Shown: positions 1-10,622, counted from the stretch's first letter. The stretch is 64,000 nucleotides of DNA from Salvator merianae (GCA_003586115.2 QVOM02000112.1:108882411-108946410), one strand, 5' to 3'. Translations and numbers: made by a program. Notes: generated by a model not told the origin, from the letters alone.

Positions 1-109
1 AAACAAAACAAAACAAAAACTCATAAAACGCATGCAATAAAACAGTAGTCTGAAAGTAGGGAGGGAAAGCTGTACCTTTAGCCAAAGGCAAGGGTAAATA
101 GGTGTGTTT

Positions 110-361
110 TTATTGCTTTCCTAAAGATGTAAAGTGAGGAAGCTTGCACACCTCAGGGGGAAGAGTGTTCCACAGTCTGGGGGCCACCACTGAAAAGGCC
201 CTGTCCCGGGTGCCCACCCCTTTAGCTGTTGAAGGTGGTGGTACAACCAGGTTGGCCTCATCTGCAGATCTTAAGGCACGGGCAGGCTGGTATGGGAGAA
301 GACGCTCCTTTAGGTATTTGGGGCCCAAGCCATTTAAGGTCTTACAGGTTAAGGTTAACAT
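110..361 (-). mobile_element. LINE ORF2 C-terminal fragment (CR1/L2-like)
   Basis: An uninterrupted frame of about 80 codons on the minus strand reads as the extreme C-terminus of a non-LTR retrotransposon reverse-transcriptase ORF. It contains the typical RLWNTLPPEV block followed by LPHFTS. The same block recurs in a second, more decayed copy near 39.2 kb. The fragment stops abruptly at 361, where L1-like sequence begins, so it is truncated rather than a host gene. The clade (CR1/L2 group) is a judgement from motif style, not an alignment. Confidence 0.7.
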
Positions 362-1215
362 GTTGATTGACCTTCCTGAAATCCAACGTGGTTTAGTTTC
401 TCTAATTTATGACCAGTTAGTATCCATGGACAGAAGGAACCTACTTGGTTTAGAAGATCTCTGGGGTATAGATTGTGATATAAAAATGTCTGAGTGTGAT
501 TGGTAGAAACTCCTTGAATCTAAATTTTTCTCTACCAACGCAAACATAAAAGAACTTTTTAACATAAACTTTTTAAAAGTATTTTAAAGATGGCATATAA
601 CCCCTGCCAAACTTGCCCAAATTAAAAACTCTAAATCCTCAAATTGATGGCATTGCCATCTAACCAAAGGTGCATTTATACACCAATGGTGGCACTGTCC
701 CAGAGTAAAGAAATTTTGGAATTTAATTGAATTCGAACTCTCAACTCCCCTAAAGCTTGAAATTCAAACTTCTCCTGATTTGTATTTATTAAATGTTTTT
801 AGGGAAAAACGTGGATTTGAAATATAAACTTTCTTAAGTTTGCTTTCACTTCAGTGAGATGAGTTATCTCAAAAAACTGAAACGGTTATGACACACTTGC
901 AGTGGAGAAATGGTACTCTCACTTGTGGGAAACAGCAACATCAGAGTATATTAATACACGGATACTTCAAATGAGAGGGCAAGGTTCAGTTCTCAAATAC
1001 AATAGAGAATGGCTTCCTTTGCTTGAAAATCATGTCCAGTCTTGTAGAACCTTAGCCTATCAACCTCTTCCCCTTCACAAGTGACTATCACCAGATTTAA
1101 TATAATTAATTTTACATATTATTTTTTTCTTTATTCTTGCTGCCTTTAGTGTTATTTCATTTGTTAGAATATCTGCAAGGAAACTAGCACAGGATTCACT
1201 TTAATTGTTATAATT
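362..1215 (+). mobile_element. L1 ORF2 3' fragment
   Basis: Plus-strand peptides interrupted by stops follow the C-terminal order of L1 ORF2. A stretch starting DLPEIQRGLVSLIYDQL comes first. A 'WHxTPAKLAQI' piece and a QWWHCP-like piece correspond to the WW/C block near the L1 C-terminus. A last segment, EKWYSHLWETATSEYI, follows at about 905-960. Several frameshifts and stops show an old, dead copy. It abuts the minus-strand LINE fragment directly. Confidence 0.6.
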
Positions 1216-1359
1216 CAATCAAGAATCTACTCATTTTTCTTTAAACATTGTGTTTGTATACTAGACTTGTTTTTTAGCTTGTTGTTTACCTTTGTTATAT
1301 GGTTGAGTTTGAATTTAATAATTTTTTTTAAAAAAAGCATAAATACAAATGATCCAAAT

Positions 1360-1373
1360 CTCTCTCTCTCTCT

Positions 1374-1427
<54 letters not shown>

Positions 1428-1429
1428 CG
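1360..1429. repeat. (TC)n/(AC)n microsatellite
   Basis: A run of TC dinucleotides is followed by about 50 bases of AC dinucleotides with one AA interruption. Short cysteine-valine or histidine-threonine frames across it are artefacts. I see nothing else recognisable between it and the FDX1 exon at 1962. Confidence 0.97.
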
Positions 1430-1961
1430 CAATAATGGTGGAGACTTATAGTATTGATAACCATTACTTTTTACACAGTTTTGTAAAGTACATCCTCTTG
1501 ATTATTCTAGATTTCCAGATCCCATCTATAGTTGGTGTGGGGAAAAAGAGAGGAATAGCACAGAAGCAACATTGAGAGGGAGGAAGAGGATGTGGAAATC
1601 ATTGTATGGCATATTCAATAGAGGAAAAGGAGTTGTAGGAGTGTTAACTCCTTTAGCTCTCTTCCTTCGGAGAAATTGTAGTCATAGATGATTATTTTGA
1701 TAATATTGTAGTTTCCAAGAACCAAATCACAATATTAACTGAGGACTATCCTTACTTAACTTTCAGTACACTTGACTTAATGCTGTTTTTTTTGTAATAA
1801 AGTATTATTCCAGTGTGGTGGTAAGGAGACTTCCTATGAGTCAAATATTAAGCTAGATCCTTTGTTTCTACTCTATGCCTAAATACATAGTCAGGACCGA
1901 AAGAGAATTCTGCCAGACAAACTGTTTAAGAGAGCACGATTTTGAACTAGTTTCATCTTAC

Positions 1962-2088
1962 CTTTCTGTCAAGCCATAGGCAAGATCCAGCATGTCCATT
2001 TCCTCATCAGTGATTGCACTGGGTTTTCTAAATATGTGGTCTTCAAAAATTAAGTGGCACGTAGAATAGGCACGTAGAACACATGCAC
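1962..2088 (-). pseudogene. FDX1: FDX1 exon 3, copy 1 (cluster cysteine lost)
   Basis: A 127-bp exon lies between an acceptor (CTTTTAG) and a donor (GTAAGATG). It reads open and ends [19 protein letters not shown], a near match to adrenodoxin. The preceding residues are [11 protein letters not shown]. The cluster-binding loop is [11 protein letters not shown], whereas adrenodoxins have [10 protein letters not shown]. The middle cysteine is therefore Tyr and the loop is one residue short. The DNA there contains TTCTACGTGCC twice, which suggests a templated replacement. The other copy (41914-42045) keeps the normal loop. Confidence 0.9.
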
Positions 2089-2099
2089 CTAAAAGTAAT

Positions 2100-3425
2100 T
2101 AAGCGTTCTGTTATGATTACAGCATTAAAATTCTACAAGCAGTAAGGTGGCTTTCTAGAAAAAAAAAATCCTGAACCTGAAAAATTTCTGGCATTTTTTT
2201 GCATTGCCCTAAACTGATGACAGTCTGGTTACTTTTCTAACCAAACAGCTACTCTATTTTAAGTTTATATGCTTTATACACAGCTCAGGTTTTGTCTCAA
2301 TATTAAGAACAACTTAACCATGCTTAAATGGTTTAAGCATTCTAGTTAAAAAAATTCAAAACTCTTAAGTTGCTTTTATAGTAATACTTGTGAACATTTT
2401 AAGAACAAACATTTTAATAATTTGAATTTAATACATTCAAAAGTTCAGAAAAACATTAAATCATGGAAATGCTAAGTTATAAATATAACCTCATCTTTAA
2501 AAGCTGTGGATTAATATGCAAACAGAAGAGGGATGAGAACAGGTTTTCCTATTTTTGTTATTTTCACCAATGCCTCCCAGTGCCTTGTACCCGTCTTCCT
2601 CAAAGGACTTCTGAAAGCATTGGAGAATTTAGGGGACAAGAAAATGCAAGCCGTCAGCAAGTATCCTGTTCCACCCACCAAAACTGAAGCATAATCAGTA
2701 ATTACACGTTGCAGTAACTTGTGTGCAAGACATATTTTTCTTCACTAAACGAAAACTATGCTAAAGAGAGAAGTTGCATAAGGATCATATGCTTAAATAG
2801 TTCTATATCATCACTCTATCTAGTCATACAATGCCCCCTAGTGACAATTTTAAATATCCTGAAGTGTTAGTAAGTATTTAAAATGTTAACAAGGATATTT
2901 AATAAGGACAATACCTGCTTTTATAGATAGCTCTCTCTTTTTAATTCTGGTTTGTTAAAAACTATGCAATAATAAAAATGATTTAGCATTTCCTGTCTTT
3001 TTAAGTATTACAAAATTCTGGCTTTTAAATACACTTTTCTGCTTATTTTTATGGGCACTTGCTGTTGTTTTATTTGCTGTTCTAGGCTTCGTAAACAGGT
3101 TAAAAACAACAGAAACAGGATACGTATGTTTTATCTCTCACTTAGGTTTAATTAGATCTGTTCCCAATCAGGATAACATTTCCTTGAGTTGAGATGCCAT
3201 TTTTACCACCTTATTGGGTTTTGAATATCAGTTTTAAACAGTTCCAGTCAGAACAATGCATATTTTTCCTTGTTTTTAATAAAATTTATTTTTAAGAAAT
3301 GAAATTCAGAGCGATGTGAGCCATCTGCTGGCTGTAAAGGTTTGTGGAAGATCTCCTGAGCCCCACTGTGAAGGACTTTACTGGTGGAGAGGTACATTCA
3401 GGAGGAGAACGTAAAGGCATGAATA
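2100..3425. other. FDX1 intron 2 and unassigned sequence
   Basis: From 2100 to about 2690 the sequence matches 42060-43515 of copy 2, with a GC-rich hAT MITE inserted there in copy 2. From 2690 to 3425 there is AT-rich sequence with no counterpart in copy 2, and I recognise no gene or element in it. Confidence 0.6.
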
Positions 3426-4314
3426 GCTCCATGGATGCAATTCTACTATTAATGTTTTTTTCTGCTGGTTGCTAGAGTTAGCTCCTAAACATTCCACATA
3501 CACACACCAATTCCTTATCACTGTAGTTTTAGAACTTATGATAGAAGATTAGAGCCAGAAAATCAGAAGACATGATTCAGAGCTAAATAAAATAAAAGAT
3601 AATAAGCTAGGATCCAACAGAAACAAGAAGGAATTGATGCTGGAGGAAACATGATGGGGCAGTAAACCACAGTTGCTGGTTACTGCACAAGAAACTGTTT
3701 GAGCACAGCCATTGAGGAGACAGATAGGAACTTTCTGCACTTGCCAGTATTCTTACTGCAAGTGAACTAAGGGCTTCTCTTCCACATGTTAGTGCAGAAT
3801 ATGGGAGGCCCCAGACACTGCTAGTAAGCTCCATCTGTGCAGGATACAGTGTGGTCAGAATAAAAGGCCCTTGATCTGGATCGCTGGAAGACCTCAATAT
3901 CAGGGTGTACCAATTTAGTAGCAAGCCATGCTCCAGAACACAGACGCATGCAAGAGGCATGCTTCCATGCTCTGGACTACCGGAGGACCCATTTCTGTTT
4001 ATTCCACACCAAGTCACTGGGCACAATCTGTCATGTTTCCGTTGGATAGCTATGATCCATTGCTACAAAAAAGATGAAATCTTATCATTCTGAAAAGAAT
4101 GTTTTCTTTGTATTTCTTGTGCTTTTGGTCCCTCCCGCACTTGAGAAAACACAGTGGAAACCTGTCTCACTGCATGAAAGCCCTCTTTGTACCTACTGGC
4201 AAATCCTACTAAAAAGCCTTCTTTATGTAATCTCTGTCTATTCTTTGTGGAAGCTTTGTACAAGAGGAACTGAGCAAAGGAAGTTTTTTGTTAGCATTTA
4301 TCAGTAAGTATAGA

Positions 4315-4351
4315 TAACCAGAAAATATGAATAATTCATATTTTCTGGTTA
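4315..4351. repeat. Perfect 17-bp inverted repeat (hairpin)
   Basis: Arms TAACCAGAAAATATGAA and its exact reverse complement are separated by 3 bases. It lies just inside sequence present in copy 1 but absent from copy 2 (about 4260-5645). Confidence 0.9.
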
Positions 4352-4934
4352 ATAAAAAATGAATTTCAGATGCTGTTTGGGTAAACCTTATGCAAACAGC
4401 CATGAGAAGAAGATATTGGGTCAATTTCTGCAACTTTTCTCTAGAACGGACAGAGCGTGGTAGTAGTGTGTGGGGCCTTGCGTATTACACACTAACTTGT
4501 GGAAGAGAAGCCCCTTGGTTCACTTGCAGTAAGGAATACCAGCTCTGTAAACATGACTAACATACAAATTATGATGAACTTAGACAATGGGAAAAATAAT
4601 TGTAAGTGGGGCACCAGTGGTATATTAACAACAAGCCTGTTCAAGCATGCATTTGATCAGCTCTTTTTTTGTTTCTGCATGGGTGGAATATATTTATAAA
4701 TCTATTTCAAGACAGAAAGAGCTTTTAACCTGCAAGTATGCCAAATGTTTTCACCTTCACTCTCACTATACAACTTGGTTCACTTTTAGCATGTCCAGCT
4801 CCATAGTGTCCTAGTAAAAGCTCATACTTAATTTTCCCATTGGAACCAAACTATTCAGCTTTGGCTGAATCCAATTTAAACTTCAAAGTAAAAATAATAT
4901 TTTATAAGCAAGTACAACATGTACTTTAACTTAC

Positions 4935-5048
4935 CAGATCCATCTATGTCTAAATTGTTGTCAACTACCACAATCCCCAATCTTTCCTTAAGCTATTAGT
5001 TTGTCACCCTCATGATTTATAAAATGTACAATAACTTTATCTTCTAAG
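4935..5048 (-). pseudogene. FDX1: FDX1 exon 2, copy 1 (stop and frameshift)
   Basis: The exon lies between acceptor TTTTTCAG and donor GTAAGTT. It begins with LEDKVIVHFINHEG, matching the start of mature adrenodoxin, and ends in a different frame with VVDNNLDIDGS. Between them is an in-frame TAA where adrenodoxin has a lysine, and a deletion of about 14 bp that removes the SLLD segment and shifts the frame. The 3' phase still fits exon 3. In copy 2 the whole 4260-5645 region holding this exon is missing. Confidence 0.87.
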
Positions 5049-6062
5049 CTGAAAAATAATCACAGAAAACCACATTTTAGTGTATAGAAAGCAAGTAAAG
5101 AAACCGAATCTTTAATCCTTACTTACAGTGAACAGAGAGATTCAAAAAAGTTATATAGAAATCCTTATGGTAATTTCAGAAAAACAGCAACAAGAACTTT
5201 GAAATTTTGTCAAGAGTACTTTAGCACAATGCTTCTGATTAATGTTAATATTTGCCTTTAATCCAGCAAAATACCAAACAATGTTACTTCACCACCCTTT
5301 CAGCCAAACTCCATCCTTTTGAGAAAGCCCTCTACCAAAGATTCCTTTCACAAGAACTTTGGTAGGATCTGCACAGGGCTGTTAGAGCACCATAGTACCA
5401 GCCTGACAGTCAGGAACTACACATCTGTGCACCCTTGTTGCACCATGAGGTGTTCCTAGTGCACAAGATACACGTTTCTGTGCCCTGTGAGCACCCATTC
5501 CACCATAAGTGCTCACTAGAGCACTATAATGGCAGAATAAAAGGAAGAGTTTTCACAGTGCTTCCTATTGCTCTCCCTCCCACTGCAACATGCAGACTTA
5601 CGAGTGTAGCACTCCTCCTTTGCTGAACACACACAAAAATCAGTGGGTTATTTCCTGTGTCCTGCAAAATGGCTCCGGATGGCAACCTAGAAGCCAGGGA
5701 ATGAAAGGTCCCCAGGTGTAATGTTTTTGCTATCAGTGTTGATTTGTACTGGGAGAATTAGCTTCCAGTTCACACAACTAGGCTCTTAAGTGACTAGGGT
5801 AGGTTTAATGGATCAGCTAGCTGGCATGGATTCTGAAGCGAGGGGGAACAAAGAAGTGCTCAAACTTGTTTGAAGTTTCCAACACAAAACAATTTTTATT
5901 AAGAAAATGTAAAGAAAATATTTCATTTTTCTGAAACAATAAAGTCACTATAGGAATTTGAAGTCAATATAGAAATGTAAGCTTTGCTCTAGGATCAGCA
6001 ATTTTACAGGCAAGGAGAGGGAGGGCTTATGATTAACTTATCACTCAAACGCTGCTTGATAC

Positions 6063-6830
6063 AAGTGCTGTTTAATGTAAAAAAGTGTAAAGTGGTACAC
6101 ACTGGAGCTAAAAATCCTGCCTAATCATACACATTAATGGGATCAGAGCTGACTGTGACTGATCCATAAAGAAACCTTGAAGTAGTAGTATGCATTTCAA
6201 TGTAAGTATCAACACAGTAGGCATCTGCTATATAAAAAAGAACAATGGCATGTTAAAAAAAAGTATTGAAAACAGAGATGCTAATATTATAATGGTCTTA
6301 TACAAATCCATTATTCAACTGCACCAGGAATACTGTATACATTTTTGGTCACTACAGCTTAAACAGAATATAATATAGTTGGGGAAAGTTCAGAGGAGGG
6401 TGATTAAGTTGATCAGGGGACTGGAGGAATTTTCCTATGAGAAAAGATTGCAACATCTGGGGCTTTTTAATATATGGTGTGGACAAAGTGGATAGGGACA
6501 CTTCTCCCTTTCCTCAAATACTAGAACCAGAAATCACCCAATAAAGCCGAATCCCAGGAAATCAGGATAATGCATAGATAGATAAACTTTGGGATGCAGT
6601 ACTATGAGACGTGGCGTGGCCACCAGCTTGGATGATTTCAAAAAAAGATTTGGACCAGTTTATGGAGGTCAAGGTTATCAATGGCTATTAGTCCTCATGG
6701 CAGTAGAAGGTAGTATGCCTCTGAATGCTAGCTGCTATGAGACTGCAAACATAACAAGTCCTGCTGGTGGGCTTTCTTGTGCAGCTGGCTGGCCATAAAT
6801 GAAGTGAGCATTTGAAAGCTGTATTTTGTG
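6063..6830 (+). mobile_element. CR1/L2-like LINE 3' fragment
   Basis: Degenerate plus-strand frames resemble the C-terminus of a CR1/L2-like reverse transcriptase ORF (FNVKKCKVVHTGAKNP near 6072, QRRVIKLI-like DNA near 6390). A 3' tail follows that resembles the tails near 12.3 and 14.1 kb. Copy 2 lacks it at the matching place (46375-46390), so it inserted after the duplication or was lost from copy 2. Confidence 0.6.
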
Positions 6831-6839
6831 TTTACTCAG

Positions 6840-8180
6840 GTTGTCTTTGCCTCATATTAAATTTTGTTTGAAAATGTGAAGTAATTAGGTGTGACAAATG
6901 TGCACAAACAAGAAGAAATCAGGAAAAGGACAAATACTTTTTCACAGCACTGTAAGGTTAATAACATCTTTTTACCTTTTGCTTATTGTTTTTAGTGATA
7001 TTAAATACTTGAAAAGGAAAAAGATATTGAAGACAGACATATTAAATGCAGCAATTTCCTAAAATATATCTGTACAGGGTCCTCTGATCTTTAATCTGAC
7101 TTTCAGTTTTCCTAATTATCAAATCAGTTTAATTTTTATTCAATTTTGGTTGTCAAAAGTTCCCAAATGTATTAGCAATTTAATATTATTTTTGTTCATA
7201 CACTTCTTTTCAACTGTTAGATCTAAGAGGAAAAGCAATACTTTTATTTTTGAAAATTAACAGTAAGCCCTGATTACATATTCCAAATCTTTTTCAGGGT
7301 ATTTAAAAAGATGACCATTAACAATTGAAACTGGTCAGGATATATGTCTCTCTTGCTTCATTAAATTTTTGGATAGTTTTATTTCTTTGATGACTTTATA
7401 AAAGACTTTATATGAAGGCATGGTAATCAAGGCACACGGTGATTTTAGAAGATTTTTTTGGCAGGGAAGTGGGTCTTATATAGCAAGAAATATGGTATGT
7501 ATCTCTAATCCATCCAGCAAGGTTCACTTCATACGCAGCAGCCATAATTCTGGATTAAAGAGTATTTCACCATGCTTGAAACTGGCAGTTAGCTAGATGA
7601 AAGCACATCCATTGCAACTCAGAGGGCAAAGTGGGAATTGTCCAGCCTCAATACGATATCAAGGGCCAAATCCTCCTTTTCACAATGCAGAATATTACCT
7701 ACTTGAAAATACTTCCCTTATGCTGTTGCATCTACCATAAGAGAAGCAAAGATAGAGAAGATCTGCCTCTGTTTCCTTGCTGATCCAGGATCTTTTCAAC
7801 AGCTGATAACTGATAGAATTCACCCCTTCTATGTCCAATCTGTAAGGGGTGGGGGAATTTCTGATCACTGGAGAGGTAGTTTCTCAATTCAGCTGTAACG
7901 GAGGGGATATCTCCCTCTCCAAAGTTGACACAGGGGTATTACCAAGGAAAACAGTGGTAGCAGCATAACAACAGGTTCCCTGTGCATTGATGTTATTACT
8001 CTTTCGCTGAAGAAACAGCTTCCCCTCCCATCATTCTGGCACTGTTACTGCTTTTGGTGTGTTCATTTTATATTTTAGTTTTATTGCTGTAAAACTCTGA
8101 GACCTGAATACCATGATTCACAAGTAGCTCTGCTCCCCGGATCCAAAGACTGATGTATAAATCGGGAAGGCAAATCTGTC
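6840..8180. other. FDX1 intron 1, no gene seen
   Basis: The sequence is collinear with 46560-47650 in copy 2. Open frames here (for example minus 47449-47048 in copy 2) are not conserved in frame between the copies, so I treat the stretch as intron. Confidence 0.55.
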
Positions 8181-8499
8181 AAACGGAGTGGTATCAAAAT
8201 CTAATGTGATTCTTCTCACACTGTTGCTACTGTCAGCCTTGACCGATTTCTCCCCCTCCCTTGTTCCTGCTCTGAAAGTGTCAAGCGGAGACAATGTGCG
8301 GAGAGGCTTTTCTCATGCTGCTGCTCCAAGCTGGGCATCTCCAGTCTGGCAGGCAGGCAGAGAGGGGAACGCCCGGAAGTCATCCTTAAAATGCATCCAA
8401 GAGCTGCGGCGGGGACAGATTAGAAGCCGATCTACTCCTCTTCCGTCGCAAAATCAAACCGCCGAATACGTGCACCTGAGTAAACGCTAACACAGCCCT

Positions 8500-8960
8500 A
8501 GCCCGAGGCTTTCTACCCCAGCCCACTCAAGCGACAACAGAAACGAACGAGTAACTGCCCCGAGAAGCGACTGTGTGACGGCGAAGCGACCGCCGCTGCT
8601 CCGAGCCCTGCCCCGCTTACCTCAGCCGCGCCGAGGCATGGAAGAACCGTACGGGGCTTAGTCTGGTGCCGCTGCCTCCCCAGCTCTTCCCATAGAAAAG
8701 TGCGCGGAGCTGGCAGCAGGAGGAGGCAGCAGCCCGGAGAAGGAAGCCAGCCAATGACTCCCGAGACAGCCATCCCCTCAGCGTAATCTGAGTCCGACCG
8801 ACAAATACGAGGCTCAGTGCGGCGCGGTCTATTCACGTGGTCTTTATACGGGAACGTGGCGAATATGCGCGCTTAGGGTCGCACGACACAACCAACATCG
8901 TTGGCCATTTTGGCGCGGTCGGTTGGCGGTTTTTTTCTGGAGGTTTGTGGTCACCCTGAG
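8500..8960. promoter_or_regulatory. CpG island / FDX1 promoter, copy 1
   Basis: This is a CpG-dense, GC-rich block in otherwise AT-rich sequence. It covers the 5' exon of the FDX1 copy and extends upstream, with CACGTG (E-box) near 8834 and a TATAAAG-like sequence on the minus strand near 8846. Copy 2 keeps only the part up to about 48153. Retained CpG density in a decayed gene suggests either recent decay or continued lack of germline methylation. Confidence 0.65.
8621..8836 (-). pseudogene. FDX1: FDX1 exon 1, copy 1 (presequence)
   Basis: The donor GTAAGC follows base 8621. In the frame that joins exon 2, the exon ends TRLSPVRFFHASARLS and runs into LEDKVIVHF. The arginine- and serine-rich, acid-poor run fits a mitochondrial targeting presequence. 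That frame has no ATG before an upstream stop. The ATG at 8773 opens a different frame (MAVSGVIGWLPS), which would not join exon 2 correctly. A small indel near the start is the likely cause. Confidence rests on the join with exon 2. Confidence 0.6.
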
Positions 8961-9039
8961 GTTTCCAATTTACCTTAAATTCCCTCGTGAACGTTCAGTC
9001 TTTGAAATAATAAGTCACACTGTCTGTGTTTGGTTGTAG

Positions 9040-9151
9040 GTACCCATCCTTGTATAGTTTCTAACTGAAAATTGCTGCACAATTTTTGGGGAGGAAATTA
9101 CATCTCTCTTTGTGGACATACCTAAAAATGACAATCAAGAAGATGGCTCAG
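9040..9151 (+). pseudogene. ARHGAP20: ARHGAP20-like exon after RhoGAP domain, on opposite strand
   Basis: Acceptor TTGTAG and donor GTAGGAA bound a 112-bp exon. In the phase expected after the RhoGAP exon ending at 16681, it reads FLTENCCTIFGEEITSLF. This matches the segment just C-terminal to the ARHGAP20 RhoGAP core (FLIENC..IFGEEITSLF). A TAG replaces a glutamine codon six codons in (9055-9057). It lies on the plus strand while all other ARHGAP20 exons here are on the minus strand, so it cannot be spliced to them as arranged. Confidence 0.85.
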
Positions 9152-9206
9152 GTAGGAAACTTCTAGGAAAGAGAGAAGATGTTTTGATGTGGCTTTTTTT
9201 TTCCAG

Positions 9207-9386
9207 GATCCACAAAATACCTGCCAGGTCACAAACATATGGGCCATTTGCAGCTGGCACCTCTGGGTACACCTAAAATTGTAGATTCTTCCAGTTTCTT
9301 ACAGCTTGCCTTGCACAGCAATTTCTCTTTCAATTTGACATGCTGCAATTCAGGCTTCAGAGAGACTTGTGAATGTGCCCAACTGG
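9207..9386 (+). other. Exon-like open segment following the flipped ARHGAP20 exon
   Basis: A 180-bp segment has acceptor TTTTCCAG and donor GTAAGTATG. Its phase matches the preceding exon (9040-9151) exactly, and it is open for 59 codons (includes HMGHLQLAPLGTPKI). I do not recognise the peptide, and it does not resemble the ARHGAP20 tail I know. It may be a 3' exon of the same gene or a coincidence. Confidence 0.3.
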
Positions 9387-9499
9387 GTAAGTATGACTAT
9401 GAAACATCTGCACTGACTAGTCTATTGCCTGCTGAGCACTGTAAATTTAATTTAAAATTCTTGCAGCTGTTGTTTGAGTGCTTTTCATCTGCTTAGTCT

Positions 9500-9872
9500 T
9501 GTTTTTAACCCATTTGCCTTGCTTATATTGCTTGCAATACATTCCGAGATTCTTTGCATAGGGCAGGATATAAATGGCAATAAACAAATCATAGAATCAT
9601 AGGGTTGGAAGGGACCTCCAGGGTCATCGAGTCCAACCCCCTGCTCAATGCAGGATTCACTAAAGCATCCCAGACAGATATCTGTCCAGCCTTTCCTTGA
9701 AGGTCTCCAGCAAAGGAGAGCCCACCACCTCCTGTGGTAACCTGTTCCAGTGACTGATTGCCCTTACGGTCAGAAAGTTTCTTCTAATATCTAGCCTGTA
9801 TCTACTCCCTTGAAGTTTCATCCCATTGTTTCTAGTCCTTCCTTCTTGTGCAACTGAGAATAGGGCCAATAA
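9500..9872 (-). mobile_element. CR1 LINE 3' end (minus) beside a LINE tail
   Basis: From 9587 the sequence (ATAGAATCATAGGGTTGGAA, then GGTCATCGAGTCCAACCCCC) is the reverse complement of the standard CR1 3' end. The minus frame shows ISHWNRLPQEVVGSPLLETF. Bases 9500-9586 look like the plus-strand tail of another LINE (ending GGCAATAAACAAA). Confidence 0.85.
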
Positions 9873-9941
9873 TCAAATCCCCCTTTCTACCTCTACTATG
9901 TTTAAGGTTAGTTGTGAGATTTTAGATTAATAGGTGGGTTC

Positions 9942-10622
9942 TGCTGAACTGCAGTTTGTGAGAAACAAACTGTTTAGAGGTATCTGGGACCCCAGGCTCT
10001 CCGTGGACCCAGTCACAACTACATTTTAATCCAGCTTCAGTCCACTTTTGGATTGAAAGAACATATCAGCAAAGTGGCTAATGATTTTCTTTCCACATTA
10101 TTTAACCCAAAGGTGGATTTTATGAGTTAGATAGTGCTGAAAGAAAACATCTTATTATTTCACTGATGTGTTCTCTCAGTCTGAAAGTGGACTAAAGCTG
10201 GATTAAAATTTAGGTGTGACTGGGCCCCATGGCACCTGCAGCCTACTTTGGAGCAGGTGAGCCCTGTGTAAAAGGTGCAACAGACTCACCTGTTCACAAA
10301 TTGCAGTCACACTCCCGTTATTAATCTCTCTGTGGGTGGGGCTATATTGGGCTTGCATGTGACATCATCACACAGACAAGGCCACATAGGTGTGTGGAGG
10401 CTTTCTGTGCAAGCACAATGCATCACACCGCAGTGTTGCAAATAATGGTGGTGGTATGCTTTGCAGAGGGGTGAACTCCCTGCACTTTTTGTGCGGGGTT
10501 CACCTACTCCAGAGTAGGCTGCAGGTGCCATGAAGAACTCAGAGCTTGTCAGGTGAGACACCTGTCAGTCCCTGGCCTCTCTAAGCAGTTCATTTCTTTA
10601 CAAACTGCAGTTTGACACAAGA
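9942..10622. repeat. Nested inverted-repeat structure with MITE
   Basis: The outer arms are about 9942-9993 and 10565-10622 (sharing GAACTGCAGTTTGT-type sequence). An inner pair, 10228-10263 and 10496-10532, shares ATGGCACCTGCAGCCTACT. A palindromic MITE (10003-10228, AATTTTAATCCAGC arms) sits between the outer left and inner left arms. No open gene is present. Confidence 0.7.

Larger units (their letters stand above)
1962..8773 (-). pseudogene. FDX1: FDX1 (adrenodoxin) pseudogene, copy 1
   Basis: Three exons with matching splice sites can be recognised on the minus strand: exon 1 in a CpG island (ending 8621), exon 2 (5048-4935) and exon 3 (2088-1962). Adrenodoxin is the mitochondrial matrix [2Fe-2S] ferredoxin that passes electrons from ferredoxin reductase to mitochondrial P450s. 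Exon 2 carries a stop and a frameshifting deletion. Exon 3 lacks a cluster cysteine. The exon 1 frame that joins exon 2 has no visible ATG. Exon 4, which should carry the last cluster cysteine, is not in the window. The locus is therefore read as a pseudogene. A functional FDX1 elsewhere in the genome is expected but not visible. Confidence 0.85.

Noticed and set aside
3607..4026. 139-codon minus-strand frame
   Set aside because: The homologous region in copy 2 (44300-44830) is broken into different frames, so coding conservation is absent.
8188..8490. Plus-strand 100-codon frame repeated at 47595-47936, with hydrophobic LLTLLLLS segment
   Set aside because: It lies in FDX1 intron 1 next to the CpG island. 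Frame and length differ between the copies and there is no signal-peptide gene context.
8513..8836. 107-codon minus frame starting MNRPRRTEP, containing MAVSGVIGWLPS
   Set aside because: It runs through the donor site into the intron and is out of frame with FDX1 exon 2. The neighbouring frame ending RFFHASARLS is the one that joins correctly.
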